The notes beneath the pieces are model-generated. The model was not told the origin of the DNA. It was given only the letters and a program-made list of their open reading frames with translations, and did not search any database. Both the position numbers and the translations under genes were made by a program. From positions 1,240,001-1,304,000 of the forward strand of contig NZ_JALLGW010000001.1 in the NCBI RefSeq assembly GCF_023074835.1: a stretch of DNA of 64,000 bases. Direction: 5' to 3'. The stretch comes from Halomarina salina (GTDB taxonomy: Archaea > Halobacteriota > Halobacteria > Halobacteriales > Haloarculaceae). Shown piece by piece: positions 58,533 to 64,000 of this stretch (the stretch's first letter is position 1; each line of letters starts with the position of its first letter).

Positions 58533-59480
58533 GTGCGCGAGTTCGGCTTCGAGATGCGCCTGTGTGCCCGGCTGGAGAGCGAGGGCCACCTCGTGAGTCG
58601 CCAGCTCGGAACCGGCACCCGGAGCAGGCGCATCGTCGACGCCGTCCTCGTCGACCCCGGCCCGTCGTTCGAGGAGCGGACACGCATCACCGACGCGACG
58701 ATTCCCGCGGCGGCCATCGAGGCAGATGTGGGGACCGGCACGGCGCGCTACTGGCGGGACGTGCTCGACGACTACCACCCCGAGTTCGCCCGCGAGGTGG
58801 TCGAGGAGGCCGTCGAGGCGGGCTTCTTCGAACGCGAACGCCGGGGCGGCCGCGAGTACGTCCGGCAGACGACCCGCTACCCCGGCGACTGGTTCTCGCG
58901 ACTCGTCGGCGTCGAGAACAAACCCGACCTCTCGCGACCGGGCGACCTGGAGACCCAGTTACGGAAGGACGTCTCGCTCGGCCTGCTGGACGAGATCGTG
59001 CTCGCGACGGCCTCGTACGTCACCGGCGCACACCTCAACCGCATCCCCGAGGAGGTCGGCGTCTGGCGCGTCGACCCCGACGACGGCCGGTACGAGGTCG
59101 TCCGCGAACCGACGCCGCTCGACCCGAGCGTGCCCGGCGTCGAGGTGGTCGAGGAGGGGCGAACGGAGACGCGCGTCGAGGTCGTCGACGCCGCCGAGAA
59201 GGCACGCCTGCGCCGTCGCGTCGCCGAGCGTGCCTACGGGAAGGGCTGGCGCGTCCCGGTTCCGGACTGCCCGCACGTCGAACTCCAGACGGTCGGCGGC
59301 GTCGGACCGGTACCGTTCTGCACGCGAGAAGAACGCGTCGTCGGCCCCGGTCGCGGCTGCCCGTGTGCCGAGGGCGTCCGCGACGTCGCACTCGACGACT
59401 ACCGGGCGGCGACCTCGCCGTGGGTGCGCGACCCGCCGGGTGTCGTGCGACGGCAGTCCGGGCTCGACCGATTCCGCTGA
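58533..59480 (+). CDS. DUF5787-like protein, possible nuclease fold
   Basis: 315 residues from GTG 58533. The N-terminal VREFGFEMRLCARLESEGHL and RRIVDAVLVDPGPSFEERTR are followed by RLVGVENKPDLSRPGDLETQ and LRKDVSLGLLDEIVLATASY, which look like the Glu-x-Lys core of a PD-(D/E)XK nuclease with a preceding acidic residue. Late cysteines (FCTREERVVGPGRGCPC) may bind metal or a cluster. The family is haloarchaeal and uncharacterised. The GTG start is inferred by the domain boundary. Confidence 0.6.
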   Translation: MREFGFEMRLCARLESEGHLVSRQLGTGTRSRRIVDAVLVDPGPSFEERTRITDATIPAAAIEADVGTGTARYWRDVLDDYHPEFAREVVEEAVEAGFFERERRGGREYVRQTTRYPGDWFSRLVGVENKPDLSRPGDLETQLRKDVSLGLLDEIVLATASYVTGAHLNRIPEEVGVWRVDPDDGRYEVVREPTPLDPSVPGVEVVEEGRTETRVEVVDAAEKARLRRRVAERAYGKGWRVPVPDCPHVELQTVGGVGPVPFCTREERVVGPGRGCPCAEGVRDVALDDYRAATSPWVRDPPGVVRRQSGLDRFR

Positions 59481-59534
59481 GTCGTCCACACGGCTCGGGG
59501 GGAGAGGAGCGCCGTGAGGGAGAGCAGCCGTCGG

Positions 59535-60041
59535 CTACCTGACCGTCGAGACGTCGTACTGTTCGAACAGGTCGCGGGTCCGTTCGTCGCGATGGGCGTT
59601 CAGGACGCTCACGCCCGTGACCGACGCACCGGTCTCCTCGACGAGTTTGCACGCCGCCCACATCTGTCCGCCCGTCTCGATCCAGTCGTCGACGAGGAAC
59701 ACGCGGTCGTCCGGGCCGACGAGCTCTCGGGCGAGTTCGAGCGTCTTCGTCTCGCCGGAGTAGTCGGTCAACTGCCGTCGGTGGAGCTCCTCGTCTCGCA
59801 GCGGGAACTTCCCGCCCTTCCTGACCGGGACGAACCCACAGCCGAGGTCACGGGCGACTGCCGACCCGAGGACGAGCCCGAGCGCCTCGACCCCGCCGAC
59901 GTGCGTGCAGTTCCCCGGCGCGGGTCGCCCGAGGTCCGTCACGAGGTTGTCGAACGCCTCCGGGTCGGCGAACAGCGGCGTCACGTCGTACCGACCCACG
60001 GCGTCGGTGTTCAGTCGACGGTGGTAGTACCCGTACTCCAT
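59535..60041 (-). CDS. Phosphoribosyltransferase family protein
   Basis: 168 residues. The PRPP motif VFLVDDWIETGGQMWAACKL is typical of type I phosphoribosyltransferases, and CTHVGGVEALGLVLGSAVAR with GCGFVPVRKGGKFP supplies the first loop. The order and length fit purine (adenine/hypoxanthine-like) enzymes of archaea. Acceptor base not certain. It is convergent with the DUF5787 gene. Confidence 0.8.
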   Translation of the reverse strand: MEYGYYHRRLNTDAVGRYDVTPLFADPEAFDNLVTDLGRPAPGNCTHVGGVEALGLVLGSAVARDLGCGFVPVRKGGKFPLRDEELHRRQLTDYSGETKTLELARELVGPDDRVFLVDDWIETGGQMWAACKLVEETGASVTGVSVLNAHRDERTRDLFEQYDVSTVR

Positions 60042-60132
60042 ACTGCCCTCTCGCGCTCGACCGTAAGGTTCGTTTCGGCCACAGAGGGGCGCTCGACGGG
60101 AGGAAACGGCAGTTCTCGCCGCAACGCCACCC

Positions 60133-60957
60133 CTACAGCGTGAACTGCTCGCCGTCGACCGCGACGTCCTCGGCGAACGCCTCCTCCGGCGTCGGGAAGT
60201 GCGAGACGTGGACGAGGCGGTACGTCTCGGGGGCGAGTTCCGCGGCCAGCGCCCGTGCGCCCTCGAACGTCATGTGCTTGGTGCCGAACGTCCGCGGCGT
60301 CCCGTCGTCGTCCTCGTGGGTGCCGCCGTGGGGGTGGTACTCGCAGAGCCGCGCGGGGACGATGCCGTCGACCAGCAGCAGGTCGGCGTCGGCGAGTTCC
60401 GCCCGCGAGTCGTCGGGGACGGCGTAGGAGGTGTCGCCGCTCACCGCGAGCGTCGCGCCCGTCTCGGGGTCCCGGACGGTGAGGCCGTAGCAGACCAGCG
60501 GCGGGTGGTCGACGGGGACGAGCGTCACCTCGAACCCGCAGGTCTCGAACGTCTCGAACGGCGACTCGGGATGGACCGTCACCCGGTCGAGGTAGTCGAA
60601 CTTGCTCGACACGGTGTCGGCGACGCTCTCACCGGTCGCTGGGTCCGTCTCGTCGGCGGCGTAGACGGGCAGCGAGTCGAGCAGGCGGTAGGCGTTGCCC
60701 AGGCCGTCGAGGTGGTCGAAGTGGATGTGCGATATCACGGCCGCGTCCGGTAGGTCGACGTCGTCCCGGAGGAACTGGTGGCGGAAGTCCGGCGAGCAGT
60801 CGACGAGGAGCGACTCGCCGGTGCGTTCGTTCTCGACGTGGACCGAGAACCGAGAGCGCTCGACGTCACGGCTCCTCGCCGCCGAACAGGTGTCGCAGTC
60901 ACACCCGACGGTCGGGGTCCCCGTCGTGTCGCCGGTACCGAGCAGCGTGACCTCCAC
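60133..60957 (-). CDS. Metallo-beta-lactamase fold hydrolase (PhnP-like)
   Basis: 274 residues. The metal site is AVISHIHFDHLDGLGNAYRL (HxHxDH) with later LAVSGDTSYAV and LVHVSHFPTPEEAF. An N-terminal CDCDTCSAARSRDVERSRFS is as in PhnP-type phosphodiesterases that bind an extra zinc. It would hydrolyse a cyclic phosphate or similar ester. GTG at 60957 is the start (V-E-V-T-L-L-G-T-G). It lies 2 bases after the AAA gene, so co-transcribed. Confidence 0.85.
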   Translation of the reverse strand: MEVTLLGTGDTTGTPTVGCDCDTCSAARSRDVERSRFSVHVENERTGESLLVDCSPDFRHQFLRDDVDLPDAAVISHIHFDHLDGLGNAYRLLDSLPVYAADETDPATGESVADTVSSKFDYLDRVTVHPESPFETFETCGFEVTLVPVDHPPLVCYGLTVRDPETGATLAVSGDTSYAVPDDSRAELADADLLLVDGIVPARLCEYHPHGGTHEDDDGTPRTFGTKHMTFEGARALAAELAPETYRLVHVSHFPTPEEAFAEDVAVDGEQFTL

Positions 60958-60959
60958 GG

Positions 60960-62393
60960 TCAGTCGTCGGCGTGGTCGTGGGCGTGTTCCTCGTCGGCGT
61001 GGTCGTGCGAATCGTGGTCGTGCGCGTCGTCGTCCGAGTGGTCGTGGTCGTGACCGTCCGCGTCGACGCCGTTCCCGGCGATGAGGTCGGAGCTGTCGTC
61101 CATCATGTCGAGGTTCTTGAGGTTGTCGCGCTCCTCGAAGTCCGTGACGGCGTCGAGCAGGTCCTGCTGGGTGAGCGTCGTCCGCTCCTCGGTGAGCGCT
61201 TCGAGCACCGCCTCGCGGAGCACGAGTCGGAGGTCGCTGCCCGTCAGCCCCGACGTCTCCCTGGCCAGCGCATCGGGGTCGAAGTCGACGATGTCCATCT
61301 CGCGGGTGATGACCCGGAGGATGTCCGCACGCATCTGGTCGTCCGGCTTCGGGAAGTTGACGATCTCGTCGAACCGCCGCCACGCCGCCGAGTCGAGCTG
61401 GTTCGGGTGGTTCGTCGCCCCGATGAGCAGCACCTCGTCGCGGATGAGCGAAATCTCGTCGATGGACTTCAGCAGCGTGTTGACGGCGCGCTTGATGGCC
61501 GCGTGCTCGTCGGAGGAGCGCGTCTTCGCGACGAAGTCGAACTCGTCCATGAAGAAGATACACGGCGACAGGCGCTTGGCGACCATGAACGCCTTGTCGA
61601 CGTTCTTCGCCGTCTCGCCGAGGTACTGGCTGGTGATCATCGACAGTTTCACCTCGACGAACGGCAGGTCGAGTTCGTGCGCCAGCGCTCGGGCGATGGA
61701 GGTCTTCCCGGTGCCAGGCGGGCCGACGAACAGCAGTTTGCCTATCTCGCGCAGGCCGATCTGGGCGAGGTAGTCGCGGTGTTCGATGGCCTTCACTATC
61801 TTCCCGATCTCGCCCATCTGGTCGTCGGTGAGCACGAGGTCGTCGAGGGTCATCTCGACCTCCTCGGGCGCGCGGACCTCCACGAGGTCGAGCATCTCCT
61901 CGTCGTCCTCGTCGAACATCTGGTCGAGCAGGCTGTCTATCCACACCCGGTCGGCGTGGACGGGGCGGTTGTTCGCGCGGGCGGCCTCGTAGTCCACGTC
62001 CTCGAACTCCTCCTCGAAGTACTGCGCGAGCGTCGGGTTCGCCATGAGACGCTCGTCGTCGGCACGTTCGGTGAACCACTTCTCTGCCATCCCCGTGTCG
62101 GTGAAGCCGATGGTCCCCGAGAACTCCTCGCGCTCGGTGAACATCAGGTCGGAGACGGCCTCCCACGGGTGGGCGAGGTCGGTCGCCTCGGCGACGGCCG
62201 TCTCGGAGGTCGAGAGCGGGCGTTCGATGCCGCCCGGTGCGGGGCGGCCGGTGGACTCGTCGGGCGTCGCGTCGGCGCTCCAGAAGGCGCGTCGATACGA
62301 CGGCGGCAGGTCGCCCGGGTCGAGTTCGCGGTTCTCGCTGTAGACGTGCGCTGTCAACAGCAGTTCGACGACGTCGAGCGCCGGGGCGGTCAT
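60960..62393 (-). CDS. AAA+ ATPase with His-rich C-terminal tail
   Basis: 477 residues. The N-terminal 190 residues are acidic and helical (LEVPS-like helices, YFEEEFEDVDYEAARANN). The AAA module has Walker A GPPGTGKT (about 224-231), pore-like SQYLGETAKNVDKAF, Walker B CIFFMDEFDFV, LLIGATNHPNQLDSAAWRRF (sensor 1, Arg fingers) and the sensor 2 helix SGLTGSDLRLVLREAVLEAL. It is a single-ring AAA protein related to classical Cdc48/proteasome ATPases. The last 35 residues are His/Asp repeats (DGHDHDHSDDDAHDHDSHDH), a likely metal-binding tail. The role is not established. Confidence 0.85.
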   Translation of the reverse strand: MTAPALDVVELLLTAHVYSENRELDPGDLPPSYRRAFWSADATPDESTGRPAPGGIERPLSTSETAVAEATDLAHPWEAVSDLMFTEREEFSGTIGFTDTGMAEKWFTERADDERLMANPTLAQYFEEEFEDVDYEAARANNRPVHADRVWIDSLLDQMFDEDDEEMLDLVEVRAPEEVEMTLDDLVLTDDQMGEIGKIVKAIEHRDYLAQIGLREIGKLLFVGPPGTGKTSIARALAHELDLPFVEVKLSMITSQYLGETAKNVDKAFMVAKRLSPCIFFMDEFDFVAKTRSSDEHAAIKRAVNTLLKSIDEISLIRDEVLLIGATNHPNQLDSAAWRRFDEIVNFPKPDDQMRADILRVITREMDIVDFDPDALARETSGLTGSDLRLVLREAVLEALTEERTTLTQQDLLDAVTDFEERDNLKNLDMMDDSSDLIAGNGVDADGHDHDHSDDDAHDHDSHDHADEEHAHDHADD

Positions 62394-62488
62394 TTCCCGG
62401 AGAGTTACGTCTTGACCGCAATAAGACCGTCGGAGAGCGCCTGTCCTGCCGCCCGCACCGAACTCCTACACGTCGGCCGCAGCCGCCC

Positions 62489-64000
62489 TCAGCCGTACAC
62501 CGGGTCGTCGAGCGACGGATGCCCCGACGACGCACTCAGCGACCCGTCCCCCGACGACGGGTCGAGTGCGTCGAAGACGCGCGACTCGACGTCGGCGTAC
62601 TGCTGCCAGTCCTCCCGGACGAAGACGACGAACTCGCTGGAGTAGCCGTAGCGCTCGAACGTGTGCTTCTCGTAGCCGTCGAGGTACTGCTCGATGTCCG
62701 AGGCGTTCCCGCCGTCGTTGCCCGACCGGTTGGCCAGCGTGATGACGACGGGCGGGAGCGCCGACGGGTCGGTACGGCCGACGTCGTTCGCGCGGTGGCG
62801 ACTGGTGACGCTGACGCCCGGCGAGCCCCGCCCCTCGGCGTACTGCTGTTGCTCGATGTACCACGCCATCGGGAGGCGGTCGAACCACTTCCCCGTGTTC
62901 CCCGGCTGGTTCGCCTGCGACTCCCGCGCCATGAAGAACTCCTTGCCGAAGTAGAGGACGTCCGTCCCCGCGTTCTCCCGAGTGATGGTCGCCACCTCGC
63001 CGTTCAGCAGCGTCTTCATGTCGCCCGTCGACGACTGGGCGTACTGGACGAGCTGGTTGTTCGTCGACTCGTGTTCGGGGACGTACACCTGCGTCCCGGT
63101 GGCGTAGCCGACCTGTGCGACGACGAGCAGGCAGACGATGGCGGCCAGGGCGACGCCCTCCCGGTCGTCGTCCGCGAACGCCTCCGCGCCCCAGCGAGCC
63201 ACCAGCGCGAGGCCGACGGCGGCGGGGATGGCGAGGGCGACGACGGCGTGGACGGCCGCCCAGGGTGCCTTGATGTCCGTGGCGATGGGGTAGCCGAGCA
63301 CCGAGAAGACGCCCCAGAACACCCCGAGCATGACGAGCGGCCGCGGGCCGCCCCCGCGGTACCGGTCGGCGAGGGTTCCGACCACCGCGAGCGCGGACAC
63401 CGCCAGCGCGCCCGCCTCCATCGTCTTCAGGTAGTGTTCGAGGTACGGCAGGAACGGGTGGTCGTGGCTCTTCCCCCACTGGTTGGCGAACGACTCCCAC
63501 GCGCCGAACGTCGCCTCGTCGAGGACGGCGACGAACGGGCCGGGGTCGCCGCCCACGAGCGACCCGAGCGACGAGTACAGGTCGAGGCCGCCGGCGCTGT
63601 ACGGCGGCCCGTACCCGCCGCCACGTGGCGCGTAGAAGAACACGATGACGACGAAGAACCAGAGGACGAGTCCGACTGCGACGACGAGTGCCCGGCCGCC
63701 CCACCGGTCGATTCCTCCGAATCGGTGCCGGATTCGCTCGTCGTCGTCTTCGCTGATTCCGGCCACGCCGCGGCCGAGTCGAGCGAGCGTCTCCCGCGCC
63801 CGGACGCCGCGAGCGCGGTCCCTGAGGAGCATCGCGTCGAGGAGGAGGACGCCTGCGGCGAGCCAGCAGACGGGGTAGAGCAGCGCGTTCTCCTTCGCGG
63901 TCAGCGCGAGCGCCATCGTCCCGACGGCGACGAACAGCCAGCGAACGCGGCGCGTGTCGTACGCGCGGACGAACCCGCCCAGCGCCACGAGCATGAACGC
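62489..64000 (-). CDS. Agl23-like multi-spanning membrane protein (partial)
   Basis: The visible 501 residues are the C-terminal part; the start is beyond the right edge. Membrane helices alternate with DRARGVRARETLARLGRGVA. The segment LTAKENALLYPVCWLAAGVL and the long outer-facing domain (VYVPEHESTNNQLVQYAQSS, WFDRLPMAWYIEQQQYAEGR) fit the TIGR03663/Agl23 family, GT-C-like proteins linked to lipid-linked oligosaccharide flipping or assembly in N-glycosylation. The C-terminal soluble part ends in an acidic serine-rich tail. Other Agl genes would lie to the right. Confidence 0.8.
   Translation of the reverse strand, partial: AFMLVALGGFVRAYDTRRVRWLFVAVGTMALALTAKENALLYPVCWLAAGVLLLDAMLLRDRARGVRARETLARLGRGVAGISEDDDERIRHRFGGIDRWGGRALVVAVGLVLWFFVVIVFFYAPRGGGYGPPYSAGGLDLYSSLGSLVGGDPGPFVAVLDEATFGAWESFANQWGKSHDHPFLPYLEHYLKTMEAGALAVSALAVVGTLADRYRGGGPRPLVMLGVFWGVFSVLGYPIATDIKAPWAAVHAVVALAIPAAVGLALVARWGAEAFADDDREGVALAAIVCLLVVAQVGYATGTQVYVPEHESTNNQLVQYAQSSTGDMKTLLNGEVATITRENAGTDVLYFGKEFFMARESQANQPGNTGKWFDRLPMAWYIEQQQYAEGRGSPGVSVTSRHRANDVGRTDPSALPPVVITLANRSGNDGGNASDIEQYLDGYEKHTFERYGYSSEFVVFVREDWQQYADVESRVFDALDPSSGDGSLSASSGHPSLDDPVYG

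Overview
The window looks like chromosomal DNA from a halophilic archaeon (class Halobacteria). It has very high G+C, strongly acidic predicted proteins, and TATA-like boxes 25-30 bases before start codons. Its families are haloarchaeal or archaeal: short malate synthase, HTH_10/Bat regulators, a HalOD1 domain, a Kae1-Bud32 fusion, aIF2-gamma, RpoE', Spt4 and GTP-dependent dephospho-CoA kinase. The genus cannot be read from the sequence alone.

Layout. 0-6 kb: an HTH_10 regulator, the glyoxylate bypass (isocitrate lyase and malate synthase), a sugar/fructosamine-type kinase and a membrane protein. 6.0-7.7 kb: a lower-G+C island with one DUF6414-like gene, next to tRNA-Thr and carrying copies of its 3' end. 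9.2-16.6 kb: a leftward cluster for a formate-dehydrogenase-like complex (NuoF-like, NuoG-like and FdhF-like subunits), a small membrane protein and a second molybdopterin oxidoreductase. 16.7-23.2 kb: an eRF1-like GGQ protein, NadE, tRNA-Gly, dehydrogenases, and two remnants of one enoyl-CoA hydratase. 23.6-28.4 kb: a large Bat-type sensor-regulator broken by a one-base frameshift, followed by HalOD1 and small proteins. 28.7-41.2 kb: mixed metabolism (PadR regulator, ZIP transporter, asparagine-synthase-like protein, FAD oxidase, Nmad3-like protein, PQQ-type sugar dehydrogenase, acyltransferase, aldo/keto reductase, TrkA-N protein, DapA-family aldolase). 41.2-45.5 kb: a tungstate/molybdate ABC transporter with a divergent ModE-like regulator and a palindrome between them. 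47.3-51.4 kb: a CDP-glycerol-polymer-like group. 51.4-57.4 kb: a leftward informational cluster (aIF2-gamma, PIN protein, RpoE', Spt4, dephospho-CoA kinase, S24e, S27ae, Kae1-Bud32). 57.4-58.0 kb: hairpin-rich repeats. 58.2-64 kb: a DUF5787 protein, a phosphoribosyltransferase, a metallo-hydrolase, an AAA ATPase and the 3' part of an Agl23-like membrane protein.

How the genes may connect. The tungstate/molybdate transporter could supply metal to the two molybdopterin oxidoreductases 25 kb away. The glycerophosphotransferase, phosphodiesterase and nucleotidyltransferase-phosphatase fusion could make and turn over a glycerol-phosphate surface polymer. The least ordinary features are the frameshifted Bat gene, the split enoyl-CoA hydratase remnants, the two tRNA genes with duplicated 3' ends, the release-factor-like GGQ protein, and the CDP-glycerol group. 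No CRISPR array, intact transposase or integrase was seen.
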